DNA of 64,000 bases from Onthophagus taurus (GCF_036711975.1 NC_091970.1:6083501-6147500); one strand, 5' to 3'. Positions 1 to 13,039 are shown, counted from the stretch's first letter. Numbers and translations are program-made. The notes: a model not told the origin generated them from the letters alone.

Positions 1-780
1 CCTAGGTTTTATAAATACATTCAACGGGTTAATACCAAGCTTACAACGAGATAACGTACACGTTATCCTTATTAGTTTTTTAAACACAAAACCACAAAAG
101 AATAAATTAATTAAACGATTTTAGATTAATTTATACAATTTAATTTCCTCAGTGGAGGAGGCTGTTTACAAATACTCCTCTTGCTATAAAAATGCAGGAG
201 AATTTTCTCGTCGGTGTTATTTCCGAGATCCTAAATCCTTTTTCTTTCTTTCATCCTGCGGCGGGACCGAACAGTCCTTTACAGTCAGAATGGTATTGAC
301 CGTGGAGGTCCTTGTTTAATTAATGTACACTTCGTGCGTTCGGGCGGGTTTAATTTAGTTAACAGGTTCTCTTTTAGTTGAACTCGTCCTGTTGAGCGAT
401 ACAGCTGGATTACAGGATGTAGACATCTCGTGTAGTTTTATTTTCAAGGATTAGTACTCTCACAAGGACGAAGATTAACGCCTCCGAAACTGGGAATTTC
501 TCGTTTTGTATATATAATCTTGTACCTTAATACTTTACTGAGATATTCGAATTATATAAGTTTTCATAAGCGGGTTATATCTCAAAAAATTATTAAAATT
601 ATTATTACTATATTTTTCTCTCTATTCTTGATGTTAATGAAATATGCTGATACAAAGACAAAGCTCAATGAAATACTATTATACTCTGTACGAAGAGTGT
701 AATAATGAGATCAAAAAACACGAGAAAGAAATGAAAAATTCTTACAAAATAAAAAAAAAAAAAATCTAATTCTTTACTGA
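1..780. other. Repeat-derived AT-rich flank, no gene seen
   Basis: No credible coding exon is visible. The stretch holds a segment at 163-260 that recurs at 3921-4016, and near 600-645 a piece resembling 4675-4725 in the retrotransposon module further right. It reads as transposon-derived flank of the broken retrotransposon that follows. Confidence 0.5.
163..260 (+). repeat. ~97-bp dispersed repeat, copy 1 (copy 2 at 3921-4016)
   Basis: The segment starting TGTTTACAAATACTCC and ending TTTCATCCTGCG recurs almost unchanged at 3921-4016. Both copies stop at the same CCTGCG, which suggests a defined element edge. The two copies bracket the retrotransposon fragment at 780-3300. They could be remnants of terminal repeats or two independent insertions; no tRNA primer site or polyprotein was found to support an LTR element. 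Confidence 0.6.
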
Positions 781-3095
781 AAAGTTCCTACAACAAGTTA
801 TTACTTGGCGTTTTTTACTGTTCTCCTCTTGTTAACTACTTTGATCAATTGGAGGAAACCCTTGAGAGACACTCTTTTAATTATAACACTATTCTTCTGA
901 TGGGAGATTTCAATACTTGTTTGCTAAAAAATGACTTACGGAGTGACAAACTTCGCTTCATTACTTCCTCATTTAATTTGACCATCCTGCCCTCACAACC
1001 AACTCATCATCTTCCAACTTCGCATTCGCTTCTGGATCTTACTATTACGACTCGTGCGAGCAGCATACTTATGCATGGTCAGCTCCCTGCTCCTCAATTT
1101 TCCAATCACGATCTAATTTACTGTGCAGTGCAGATACGACAACATATTTTCTCGCAACGCATTATTTCCGTTCGTGATCTGGGTCGTATTGATAACGATT
1201 TGCTGTTGTCTGATGCGCAGAGGATCGATTGGCTCCCGCTTTATCGAATGGCCGATATTGATGGCAAGGTTGACTACTTCAACTCTAAACTTATCAATCT
1301 CTATGACAAGCATGCCCCACTCAGACGACGTAGGGTGAGACATTCGCCCGCACCCTGGTTAAGTGATGAGATAAGATCACTGATTTAAACGTATTCCAAA
1401 TACTATTAATCGTGAAAACTATAGGATCTTGCGTAACCGTTGCAATCACCAATGTAGAAATGCCAAAAAATTGTATTTCTACCGGAGACTATCCAATGCT
1501 AATCCGAGGACGTTTTGGAGGTTGATGCGTTCCTTAGGGGCGGTTGAGTCTCCCTCTGTTCGGGCTGCTTGTGATGTGGATTCATTGACGAGGTTTTTTG
1601 CTAACCCACCTCTGCTCATTAGTGGTGATGACAACTATTTCTGAAATTCTTGCCTCATCTAAATCCTCCTCTTTCTCCTTTGTCCTGGTCACAGCGTCAG
1701 AAGTCCGCGATGCCTTGAATCACTCGAGGTCTACGAGTGTGGGAGCTGATGGAGTTGGTCTCAAACTTCTTGTTCTTACTCATATTACCCACATTTTTAA
1801 CTTCTCCATTGAACGATCCTCATTCCCTTCAATCTGGAAGGTTGCTCGTGTTGTCCCTATACCTAAATCCAAGAGTCCCTCAAGTTTAAATGATTTTCGC
1901 CCTATCTCCATTTTATCTGTTCTATCTAAAGCTATCGAGCGCCTTGTTTATCTACAAGTTCAAGAGTATTTACAAGAATTTAACTTGCACAACGACTTTC
2001 AATCGGGTTTTCGTAAGGGTCATAGCACGACAACAGCGCTTATTAAGATTACAGATGATATTAGGTATGCTTGCGACAAACGTTGTGTTACCATCCTTGT
2101 ATTACTTGATTTCAGCAAGGCGTTCGATTCGGTTGATCACGATCTTTTGTTGGCGTCACTAGCTGCCCTTGGATTTACCTCTTCATGTTTATCTTGGTTT
2201 CAATCTTACTTTTCCTGTCGTTCCTTGTGTGTGCGTGCTGATTCTGCTCTCTCGTCTGCTTGTGATATTAAATGTGGTGTACCCCAGGGTAGTGTGTTGG
2301 GTCCGTTGCTCTTTTCGATTTTTATTAATGCCGTCACCCACTGTATTTCTTGTAATTATCATGTGTATGCTGATGACCTCCAAATTTACACTACGACAAC
2401 TATTATTGATTTTCCAGAAGCTATTGGACGTCTTAATCATGACCTTTCCAATATTTTGGATTGGTCCAAACGTTATGGCCTTAAATTAAATATTGCTAAA
2501 ACTCAAGCAATTGCGTTTGGCAGTCGACCTTTACTGGCAAAGCTGAATAATTTTTCATCCATTCACTTAATGCTTGACGGAGACATTATTCAGCTGTCAG
2601 ACATGGTTAGAAACCTTGGGGTGGTTATGGATTCTACAATGTCCTGGAAACCTCAAATTCAATCCGTCTGCAGAAAGGTATATTGATTATGCTGACACGG
2701 CATATCCTGATCTTTCGGTAACATTACGAAACAAACTGCAAAGACTTCAAAACAACTGCATACGGTATATCTTTGATCTCGAGAGATCTCAACACATAAC
2801 CCCATACCGTAATTATTTGCAGATATTAAGCTGTCAGAACCGTAGATTGTTTCGTATATTAACTATGTTATATACTGTTCTTCACAATCAAACCCCAAGG
2901 TATTTGTATTGTATATTTCAACGCTTGTCGTCGCATGGTTTACTTACTAGATCTCAGTTAGATTCTGTGCTTATGTTCCCGACCCATAGTACCAAGATTT
3001 ACCATAAATCGAGATCCGTAATATTCCTCACCTTGTAACATTTAAAAACCACCTAAAACGTCATTTATTGGCTCTCCAAGTATCTTCCTAAAAAC
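781..3095 (+). pseudogene. Broken non-LTR retrotransposon (endonuclease + reverse transcriptase)
   Basis: This is a decayed LINE-type polyprotein read in several frames. 781-1388 encodes the end of an APE-type endonuclease, with GDFN near 906 and SNHDLI near 1100. 1429-1644 holds the linker, including NPRTFW. 1598-2686 holds the reverse transcriptase: FRPISILSVLSKAIER, LLDFSKAFDSVDHD, GVPQGSVLGPLLFSIF and the catalytic YADD near 2370. 2685-3095 holds the C-terminal thumb and end (FKNHLKRHLL). At least three frame changes, stops at 1388 and 2686, and a 5' truncation inside the endonuclease make it non-functional. The order fits jockey/CR1-like elements; the clade is not resolved. A CT-rich stretch at 3090-3165 follows. 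Confidence 0.9.
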
Positions 3096-3920
3096 TTTTT
3101 CTTCTCCCTTTTCTTCTCTTCTCTTCTTCTACTTTTCTTCTCATCTCTTCTTCTTTTATTCCAGCAATTATCATTCTGCACCGTTTTTGGTGACCATAAG
3201 TTTAGCATAGCAGCTTGCCGTTCATTTATTGTTTTTCTATATAACTTAGTATACTGCTGATTGATTGGGTTGTTTGGAAGATATCGCTTACGCGATAAAT
3301 CGACCCTTTTGCCCGTATTTATGTATTAAGTTAAATTGCAATGAACTCAAAAACCGTGATGACTAGAAAAATTCTACGTGCACCATTGGATTCCACGTGC
3401 AAAAATCTATTAGAACCCGTTTTTACTTTCTTACTAATTTTCCGGATAGCTGAGATGCAGGAGGTGTCTGAAAATCGTAAATTTCAAACACTCCCTGTAT
3501 ATCAAAAACGAAAAGGGCTATGAAAATTTGACTTGCGCCATTGTAAGTTTCACAAAAAAGTAGCTCAGGTTCGCGAAATCCGCAACTTTCTATTTTTCAT
3601 AATAACTGAGATATCCTGCAAACTCATCGAAATTTGGACACCTGTACAATTGTACCGAAACGGTAACACTGATCATATCTCACCTTTAAACCGTATTTGC
3701 AACTTTTTATCTTTCTTATCTTGGATGCTTACACATTGGATGTTAATAATAATCTGGTATTTTTAAGTATTAATTTGAGAATTTGTTTTTCGATTATGAC
3801 AACTGTTTATTTTCTTTGGTGTTAGATACTTTGCAATTCAGTTTTTCGGATTAATGTTAAGTTACAGTCTTAGTAGTATTGTTTTTAGTTTGTAGAACCT
3901 TTGTAATTGGGGTTAGAAGA

Positions 3921-4016
3921 TGTTTACAAATACTCCTCTTGCTATAAAAATGCAGGAGAATTCTCGTCCGTGTTGTTTCCGAGATCCTAAATCCTTTTTC
4001 TTTCTTTCATCCTGCG
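3921..4016 (+). repeat. ~97-bp dispersed repeat, copy 2
   Basis: Near-identical to 163-260, in the same orientation. Ends at CATCCTGCG and then runs into AAATAAATAAATG sequence. The region 3100-3920 between the retrotransposon end and this repeat shows no gene. Confidence 0.6.
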
Positions 4017-4090
4017 CCAAATAAATAAATGAATGCAAATAAATAATGGAAATAAATAAATTAAATATTAGATAACCAATGGTATACTGG

Positions 4091-4640
4091 AAGTACTCTT
4101 AGGTTCAACGGTTTTCACAAACACTCGCAATTTAAAACTCCATATTTAAGAAAACTTTTCAAAAATGCTTAACTTTTTTATTCCATTGCCAAATTAATTT
4201 ATAGTGTTTCGGAAGAAAGTTAGATAGGTGTGCGAGGTTTCTGACAGGAAAGTTGAGGAAAATATTATAAAGGCTGGAAAATAGGTACAATTTTGTAGTA
4301 AGACATATTAAGATGAATGATTTGAAAGACTTATGGGTATGATCTTGAATTGATTGCTTCCGTAGTCACAGAACTTTGGTTTCTTTCACAATAAAGTACC
4401 ATTCCGAGTTGGGAGACATCCCGAGCTTTCTAACGTTTTCCATCACATCATCTTTCCATATTTTTTTTGGTCTTCCTCCAGCTCTCTGTCCTTGTAGTCT
4501 CCATTCTGCAAATCTTCTCACTCCTCTCTCTCCCTGCATCGTTTCCAAATATCCCAGCCATACTATTTTCTGCACTTTAATGTGTCGTTCTATGTCTTCT
4601 TCGTTCTATGTTCCATGAGCTGGTACAATTCGTTGCTCAT
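4091..4640 (-). repeat. Retrotransposon 3' module, tandem copy 1
   Basis: The module consists of a non-coding block starting AAGTACTCTTAGGTTCAACG (4091-4270) followed by an antisense coding tail at 4366-4600. The tail encodes VWLGYLETMQGERGVRRFAE and GRPKKIWKDDVMENV, the conserved C-terminal tail of many insect LINE reverse transcriptases (W-GH...GRP--RW-DDV). The module is repeated at 4724-6040 and in part at 6092-6250. All copies lack the catalytic domain. Confidence 0.75.
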
Positions 4641-4723
4641 TCTTAACCTTGCATCGATCGTATCTTGATATCTAGTGCTTATTATTGTTACTATATTTTT
4701 CTCTCTACTCTTGATGTTAATGA

Positions 4724-6040
4724 AAGTACTCTTAGGTTCAACGGCTTTCACAAACACTCCCAACTTAAAACACCATATTTAAGAAAACTTTTCAAAAATG
4801 CCCAACTTTTTTATTCCATTGCCAAATTAATTCATAGTGTATCGGAAGAAAGTTGGATAGGTGTGCGAGGTTTCTGACAGGAAATTGAGGAAAATATTAG
4901 AACGAGTTATTTCACCATAAAGGCTGGAAAATAGGAGGACACTTTAAATGTATATACACTGGGTTTCAAAAGAAATGAACCACCCCGAAGGAAAAGATGC
5001 AGAACTTCAAAATTACGTAGAAATAGTTAGTGCCTAGAGACAAACAAATGATTAAATTTTCATAAACTCTTATACATTCAGTAACCCTTCGTGGCATGCT
5101 CAAATCAGATGGTCGATTGCCTCTTGGGACAGCTCATTCCAGACTACCTGCAGCTGTTGACGTAATTCCTCTAAAGTGTTGGGAGGATGGGGTAATCGAC
5201 GCAATTTTCTGTGCATCATATCCCAGACATGTTCAATAGGGTTTAAGTATATACGGGAATAAGGGATCTTGCTGACCAAGGCAATTGAACATTGTTTTGT
5301 GCTAGGAACTCTAACGTTACGTGAGCAATATGAGGTCGCGCATTATCGTGTTGGAAGACGGGCTCTGGAAAGTCTTGAAGGAAAGGCACCGGGTCTTCGA
5401 ACTCATGACATTTTTGAGACACTAACTTTACTAATGCAATGACAACAATCACAAACAAACGGCGAACTACTCCGAAAAATACTATTCAACAACACGTAAT
5501 TTCAGGACCTAACAGACAGATAATTTCTATCAGCTGTGGCAGATGACCGTCAAAATTTAATCATTTGTTTGTCTACATGGACTAACTGATTCTACATAAT
5601 TTCAAAGTTCTTCGCCTACTCCTACGGGGCGGTTCATTTCTTTTGAAAAGCAGAATAGATGACCCGTGGGGACCAGAATAGGTACAATTTTGTAGTAAGA
5701 CATATTAAGATGAATGATTTGAAAGACTTATTGGTAAGATCTTGAAGGAATTGCTTTCGTAGTCACAGGAGATTGAGATGGACGGAGAACGTGATGTTCT
5801 TCTCCTTTTAGTCCTACAGTCCTCTATGAAGTTTGCAAGCTTTCTAATGTTTTCCATCACATCATCCTTCCATATTTTTTTTGGTCTTCCTCCAGCTCTC
5901 TGTTCTTGTGATCTCCATTCTGCAAATCTTCTCACTCCTCTCTCTCCCTGCATCGTTTCCAGATATCTCAGCCATACTGTTCTCTGCGCTTTTATGTGTC
6001 GTTCCATGTCTTCTTCGTTCTATATTCCATGAGCTGGCTC
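4724..6040 (-). repeat. Retrotransposon 3' module, tandem copy 2, split by a Tc1-like element
   Basis: Same module as 4091-4640: non-coding block at 4724-4950, antisense LINE tail at about 5671-6030 (VWLRYLETMQGERGVRRFAE, GRPKKIWKDDVMENI). The two halves are separated by the transposon at 4957-5655. Without that insertion the spacing to copy 1 (633 bp) and to copy 3 (about 669 bp) is nearly equal, so the array existed before the insertion. Confidence 0.75.
4957..5655 (-). mobile_element. Deleted Tc1-like DNA transposon, 699 bp, TA target site
   Basis: TA dinucleotides (4955-4956 and 5656-5657) flank inverted repeats that share TTTTCAAAAGAAATGAACC with few changes; similarity continues inwards for about 90 bp per arm. 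The minus strand encodes the C-terminal part of a Tc1/mariner transposase: FQHDNARPHIAHVTLEFL (second catalytic Asp region), LPWSARS, then, after a frame change, a block like VWDMMHRKLRRLP and LRQQLQVVWNELSQEAIDHL. The N-terminal DNA-binding domain is missing, so it is a non-autonomous deletion derivative. Confidence 0.9.
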
Positions 6041-6091
6041 ATTCTTAATTTCTAGTGCTTATTACTATATTTTTCTCTCTACTCTTGATGA

Positions 6092-6250
6092 AAGTACTCT
6101 TAGGTTGAACGGTTTTTACAAACACTCCCAACTTGAAACTCCATATTTAAGAAAACTTTTCAAAAATGCCTAACTTTTTTATTCCATTGCCAAATTAATT
6201 CATAGTGTTTCGGAAGAAACTTAGATAGGTGTGCTTTCTGACAGGAAAGT
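6092..6250. repeat. Retrotransposon module, partial copy 3
   Basis: Third copy of the block seen at 4091-4270 and 4724-4900. It ends after TTCTGACAGGAAAGTTG and lacks the reverse-transcriptase tail. Confidence 0.65.
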
Positions 6251-6795
6251 TGTATCTTGTGTTTCTAGTGGTTTTGAATTTCAATTAACTGCTTACTATA
6301 TTACACTATTTGACTACTACTTTGTCTTCTTCCTCTAAATATCCAATTTCCTATCACATTGAGTTTATAATCTAATCATAATAGATTTGTAAAAATCTAA
6401 TTACATCTTACGAGATTAAATACATCATTTTATGACGAAACGAGAATTTTAGTAATTAATAAAACGCGAATTCAATGGAAAAACACATAAAGGGCCGCAA
6501 TCTTGATAAAAGCTTTCAAGGGAAATCGGTCGTTTAGATGAGAAACGATGGTCCATGAAGGGATTGGACGATATATTTTATTAGGAAGAGAGGGGTCCGA
6601 CAACTTCACTCCCGTTCCTTCGTCACTGATTTATTCGGGGGTGTTTACCCTTATCGTGCTTTGTAAGTCGTTTTATGGGTCCCTAAAAAGAAATCCCGAG
6701 GGTGTACACAAAAAGTATCTGCTCACCTAATTCTATTAGTTTAAGTATAAATTTAAAAAAATTATTGTATTTATTTATTTTTCTTTTTGTTATAG

Positions 6796-9700
6796 GTGGT
6801 TTGGGATTGAGAGATGTCAACGTTATCATCCCTTTATCGATCGAAAGAGGAGACAAGGCAATAATGAAATGTCTATACGATTTAGAAGGCGAAGCTTTGT
6901 ATGCCGTGAAATGGTACAAAGGAGGAAAAGAATTTTTTCGATACGCCCCCAAAGAAACACCGTCGATGAAGCATTTTCCTATAGCCGGGTTGAGGGTAAT
7001 CGAATACGAATCGAATGCTACTCAAGTTGTTCTCGACAACGTTCAATTGGAGAATAGCGGGGATTATCTCTGTGAAGTTACCGCTGATGGTCCCGGGTTT
7101 TATACTAGAGAAGTTAACGGAGAACTACAAGTAAGTTCGCAAAAAAATTAATAAAGAAATAATTAAGGGAAAAGTGTTGTTGTCAATATGGTGGGTTAAA
7201 CTGTAAATTCCCGAGTTTTTCTATTTCACCAGGTGCCACCAAACAAATTGTGTAAATATGTTCTTTCATCGCACGCACGAGTTCGAATCGATTTTTTCGA
7301 AAAAAAAGTAATGCTATTTATAACCCGTTTCAGGTTGTTATTTCACCGAGAGAAGACCCGAAAATAACGAAAATAAACACTAAATACCGCGCGGGGGAAG
7401 CATTAGTTGGACAATGTACATCAAAAGATTCTAAACCAGCCGCGAATTTAACATGGTATATCAATGGAAAGCCGGCCAAACAAATCCACACAAGACATCA
7501 AAAACCAAAAACGAATGAATTTGGATTAGAAACGTAAAATTAACCTATGCGAAGTTAGCCCCCAATTAGATATGATTTTATATTTTCACCTCTCAACCGA
7601 GCGGAAGTCATTACTCGTAAACGATGTACTCGATTATTTAGGTCTATAGTCCATAGTTTTTTCTATCGAAATGATAAAACGCTCGATCTTAATTCCATTT
7701 GCTGGATTTTATTCAGTATCGTCTTCTTCAAGCACCTCGCAAGCAAGGAAAGTAGCTAAAACGGGCTATTAATAATAATTATTTATTCCCAAAAAAACAT
7801 AAAGTTACAGGTCGTGTTTTGATTTCTCGTACTGTAGTTATGTAACTCCTCTCAACATAATATACCATTCAAATTTTCTTTTACGAACATCAAACATTTA
7901 TAAATGTACAACGAGTAAACGGACATTATTTCTGATTTTATAAAAAGTGGCCTACATCTTTCTAGTTGATTAGCTTTGAATAGCGTTCTTACTGTTGGTG
8001 AACTTTCCCAAAACAGAATGCTATATATTATGACACAATCAAATGCCTTTGTAAGGTCCAACATTATAGCATAAATCACAAAATGTCAAAATTGGACGAT
8101 TTTTCTTAATAAAATCAACTATAATTTAAGTACTAAAACTGATGGAGAACGACGTTATGAATAAAAAATATTCGTAATACATCAAGAAATCATAATCCAT
8201 AATCATTTCATATTTATCTATCACCAGTTTCTAATGATATAGCATAAATCACAAAATGTCAAAATTGGACGATTTTTCTTAATAATATCAACGATAATTT
8301 AAGTACTAAAACTGATGGAGAAAGACGTTATGAATAAAAAATATTCCTAATGCATCAAGAAATCATAATCCATAATCATTTCATATTTAACCATCACTAG
8401 TTTCTAATGATATAGCATAAATCACAAAATGTCAAAATTGGACGATTTTTCTTAATAAAATCAATTATAATTTAAGGATTAAAACTGATGGAGAAAGACG
8501 TTATGAATAAAAAATATTCCTAATGCATCAAGAGATCATAATCCATAATCATTTCATATTTATCTATCGCCAGTTTCTAATGATATAGCATAAATCACAG
8601 AATGTCAAAATTGGATGATTTTTCTTAATAATATCAACGATAATTTAAGTACTAAAACTGATGGAGAAAGACGTTATGAATAAAAAATATTCCTAATGCA
8701 TCAAGAAATCACAATCCATAATCATTTCATATTTAACCATCACTAGTTTCTAATGATATAGCATAAATCACAAAATGTCAAAATTGGAAGATTTTCCTTA
8801 ATAAAATCAACTATAATTTAAGTACTAAAACGATGGAGAAAGACGTTATGAATAAAAAATATTCCTAATGCATCAAGAAATCATAATCCATAATCATTTC
8901 ATATTTATCTCTCACCAGTTTCTAATGATATAACATAAATCACAAAATGTCAAAATTGGACGATTTTTCTTAATAATATCAACGATAATTTAAGTACTAA
9001 AACTGATGGAGAAAGACGTTATGAATAAAAAATATTCCTAATGCATCAAGAAATCATAATCCATAATCATTTCATATTTATCCATCACCAGTTTCTAATG
9101 ATATAGCATAAATCACAAAATGTCAAAATTGGACGATTTTTCTTAATAATATGAACGATAATTTAAGTACTAAAACTGATGGAGAATGACGTTATGAACA
9201 AAAAATATTCCTGATGCATCAAAAAATCATAATCCATAATCATTTCATATTTATCTATCGCCAGTTTCTAATGATATAGCATAAATCACAAAATGTCAAA
9301 ATTGGACGATTTTTCTTAATAAAATCAACTATAATTTAAATACTAAAACTGATGGAGAAAGACGTTATGAACAAAAAATATTCCTAAAGCATCAAGAAAT
9401 CATTATCCATAATTATTTCATATTTATCCATCACCAGTTTCTAATGATATAGCATAAATCACAAAATGTCAAAATTGGACGATTTTTCTTAATAAAATCA
9501 ACTATAATTTAAGTACTAAAACTGATGGAGAAAGACGTTATGAATAAAAAATATTCCTAATGCATCAAGAAATCATAATCCATAATCATTTCATATTTAA
9601 CCATCACCAGTTTCTAATGATATAGCATAAATCACAAAATGTAAAAATTGGACGATTTTTCTTAATAAAATCAACTATAATTTAAGTACTAAAACTGATG

Positions 9701-11865
9701 GAGAAAGACATTATGAACAAAAAATATTCGTAATGCATCAAGAAACCATAATCCATAATCATTTCATATTTATCTATCACCAATTTCTAATGATATAGCA
9801 TAAATTACAAAATGTCAAAATTGGACGATTTTTCTTAATAAAATCAACTATAATTTAAGTACTAAAACTGATGGAGAAAGACATTATGAACAAAAAATAT
9901 TCGTAATGCATCAAAAAACAATAATCCATAATCATTTCATATTTATCTATCACCAGTTTCTAATGATATAACATAAATCACAAAATGTCAAAATTGGACG
10001 ATTTTTCTTAATAATATCAACGATAATTTAAGTACTAAAACTGATGGAGAAAGACGTTATGAATAAAAAATATTCCTAATGCATCAAGAAATCATAATCC
10101 ATAATCATTTCATATTTATCCATCACCAGTTTCTAATGATATAGCATAAATCACAAAATGTCAAAATTGAACGATTTTTCTTAATAAAATCAACGATAAT
10201 TTAAATACTAAAACTGATGGAGAAAGACGTTATGAACAAAAAATATTCCTAAAGCATCAAGAAATCATAATCCATAATTATTTCATATTTATCCATCACC
10301 AGTTTCTAATGATGTAACATAAATCACAAAATGTCAAAATTGGACGATTTTTCTTAATAAAATCAATTATAATTTAACGATTAAAACTGATGGAGAAAGA
10401 CGTTATGAATAAAAAATATTCCTAATGCATCAAGAAATCATAATCCATAATCATTTCATATTTATCCATCACCAGTTTCTAATGATATAGCATAAATCAC
10501 AAAATGTCAAAATTGAACGATTTTTCTTAATAAAATCAACGATAATTTAAATACTAAAACTGATGGAGAAAGACGTTATGAACAAAAAATATTCCTAAAG
10601 CATCAAGAAATCATAATCCATAATTATTTCATATTTATCCATCACCAGTTTCTAATGATGTAACATAAATCACAAAATGTCAAAATTGGACGATTTTTCT
10701 TAATAAAATCAATTATAATTTAACGATTAAAACTGATGGAGAAAGACGTTATGAATAAAAAATATTCCTAATGCATCAAGAAATCATAATCCATAATCAT
10801 TTCATATTTATCTATCGCCAGTTTCTAATGATATGGCATAAAACACAAAATGTCAAAATTGGATGATTTTAGTGTACTTATCTAGGCTTCCCTCTGTTTG
10901 CGTGGTTTAGTATCTCGCTGGATATCCTTCATAGCCGTTCTTCTACAATACATCTTGTAGAAATGTTTCTTCTTTATTTAAATTCTTTTTATCGCATATC
11001 TGTTCTGCTCGCTGAACAAGGCTTGGATCACTATCCTCTTTTGTTGTGGATGGTGATGGGATGAAACCTGCAGGTATCTGCTCGTATGTGTCTTCTTTCG
11101 ATACACTTCCAGTTCTGTCTTTCTAGTGACCAATATATCCAGGAAAGCTAATTGTTTCGCAGAATCCGTTTCCATAGTAAATTTGATCATGAAATGTTAT
11201 GAGTTATGAGTTTAGGTGGTTCATGTAAAAATTGGCAATCACAGGTGATAGAGGTGATCTGATAGCTGCCCCTTCACATTACTCATAGAATTTTCCCTTC
11301 CAGCTAAAATATGCTGGAACTAGCCCTGGAATGATATAGCCTTGATTTCAAACATATCTGTTATATTTCCTGCGGCCTTGGTTTTCTTCAATGTTGTACA
11401 AGATTAACCAATTTCTGTGGGATACCCAGCAGCAACAGATTCTCAAAGTGTATATAATATGATTGGTTGAGTTGAAATCCACATTATTAGTTCTCCAAGA
11501 TTTCTTTTTGTGTATAAGATGTAAGCTCGTATATAAAAGTGGGGGTTAACTTCGCATAGGTATAAATTATTGCACAATAATAAATGCTTATTAATACTTG
11601 TTTAATTTTTAGTGCTGTTTCCAACATCCGACAAATTATAGCTCCCGAGCTTTTCGCCGAAGGAAGATTAAAAATTAAATGTTCCGCGATAATTTACGAC
11701 GTTTATCATAGAAGTTTCGAGATGAGTATTGAGTTGGATAAGCCGAAACCGAGATATGCCATAACGATGTCAACTCCGGCTACGATGGGATTCTCCGGAA
11801 GTAATATTCACGAAACTTATCCTTATAATACATGTAAGCACTTTTATTTAACCACTTTATTTTAA
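6796..11865 (+). CDS. beat: Beaten-path family immunoglobulin protein (last three exons)
   Basis: Beat proteins are secreted or membrane-linked Ig proteins that control motor-axon defasciculation by binding Sidestep partners. Exons: 6796-7130, 7334-7533, 11613-11865, with consistent phases (0, then 2). Exon 1 gives a V-type Ig domain: GLRDVNVIIPLSIERGDKA, first Cys in MKCLYDLEGEALYAVKWYKG, then SGDYLCEV. Exon 2 starts the second Ig domain (GQCTSKDSKPAANLTWYING). Exon 3 continues it (FAEGRLKIKCSAIIYDVYHR). The signal-peptide exon lies upstream and was not found, so the gene is 5'-incomplete here. The model ends at 11865 in KHFYLTTLF and stop; a possible splice donor (T|GTAAGC) at about 11833 leaves the C-terminus open. 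The family is certain; the subtype is not. Confidence 0.85.
7852..8085 (-). pseudogene. Reverse-transcriptase fragment next to the satellite
   Basis: The minus strand encodes IMLDLTKAFDCV, which matches RT motif A (LDLSKAFDxV). No other RT motif is readable. The fragment shares its first ~25 bases with the first satellite monomer. Confidence 0.5.
8067..10868. repeat. 173-bp satellite array, ~16 copies, in a beat intron
   Basis: Monomers of 172-173 bp run head to tail; successive anchors ATAAATCACAAAATGTC lie at 8071, 8244, 8417, 8590, 8763, 8935 and 9108. Each unit holds AAAACTGATGGAGAAAGACG and CATTTCATATTTATC. Copies differ by a few percent. Variant types alternate (for example AATAAAATCAACTA versus AATAATATCAACGA), and a two-monomer block around 10130-10480 is repeated at 10470-10820, so recent local duplication is visible. 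Confidence 0.95.
10900..11460 (-). pseudogene. Penelope-like retroelement fragment
   Basis: The minus strand reads EGAAIRSPLSPVIANFYMN (RT motif, around 11215-11285) and then, from 11190 down, IKFTMETDSAKQLAFLDILV, VYRKKTHTSRYLQ and SSHHHPQQKR. These are hallmarks of the Penelope-like RT C-terminal part (LPFLDILV, YRKPTHTxRYL, HHP--KR). In-frame stops upstream and loss of the rest make it a relic. Confidence 0.85.
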
Positions 11866-12510
11866 ATTAATTTCAAATAATTTAATCAGTTAGATTAAGT
11901 CCGATTGATGACGCAACAATTCCAAGTAGAACGCCGAAACATCCCTCAAATTTAATTTTAATACTTTTCTTGTTAATATTGGTTTTACTTCGACGGTGAA
12001 AAGTGTTTTGGGTAGTGATTAATAAATAAAAGTTGTGTAATTAATAAAGAATTCTATGTGATATATAAAAAAAAAAGAAAATAACGAAATCCGCTGTTGT
12101 ATATTCGAGATGTATATGTGTGTATATAATCCCCTGCTTTTTCCAACTGTAAATTTTCTGTATGATAAACGAGAGGTTTTCCTATTTTGGTGACAAGGCT
12201 GTGTTAAACACTATTACGGAATTAACCTTTAAGAAGATTTAAGAAGATTGTAACTTAGAGAGAAGCGTTAAATTAATTTTTTACGGATTTGCTAGATTTA
12301 ATAATTCTCTTTGTATATTAAATAATTAATCTTATAACGAAGGTATTTTATGTTCAAATTTCGTTTTAATAAAATAAGAAATGTAGGTAATTGAGTACTA
12401 CTAAATAAAAATGATATTAATTTGAGCTACTTGTACAGGTGAAAATTTCAATCCGATGTGTTTTGCTAATAATGTTAATGTATATTGTAAAGAATCTATA
12501 TATACATGGG

Positions 12511-12516
12511 AATAAA
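12511..12516 (+). terminator. Likely beat poly(A) signal
   Basis: An AATAAA lies about 650 bp after the proposed beat stop, at the end of an open AT-rich stretch with no other gene. It would give a 3' UTR of about 0.65 kb. Nothing further is seen between 12530 and the chitin deacetylase-like stop at 13040. Confidence 0.4.
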
Positions 12517-13039
12517 AATATTTTATAATTGTGAATGATTAATTTCAAAAACCCCCACTTTTTTTAAACTATTTTATTGATTGAATTAAATTTCGTATCG
12601 CATTTTAATTATAAAATCTTATAAGTTATAAGCGAAATGGTTGGTTTTAATCAATTTAACATCTAAGAAGTTTCGCCCGAAACGATATAACGCTCAAAGG
12701 GTTAACTTTCTTCAAAGCATGTAAGATAAACTTGACGTTTTGGCTTATTCAAGGAAATTCTCTGAACTTTCAATTAACCAGATATCTGGTTATAAAACGT
12801 CTTATTACAGCATTGTATTAATTATTTTTATTCAAGTTAATTATTACTCAGCTATAAATTAAAAATTTACTTTAAAAATTTAATGCTTATTAAAATATGT
12901 TGTATAAAAAGGCTATTAAGGAAGAAGCAATGATGCAAAAATGATCTTTAATAAAAATCTATATCTTAAATTAATTAACATCATTTAATCATAAATAAAA
13001 AAAATAATTCAGGTACTAAATTAAATAATTTTTTTAATT

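Noticed and set aside
163-4016. LTR retrotransposon bounded by the two ~97-bp repeats
   Set aside because: The repeats are far too short for LTRs, the interior is a LINE, and no primer-binding site, gag or integrase was seen.
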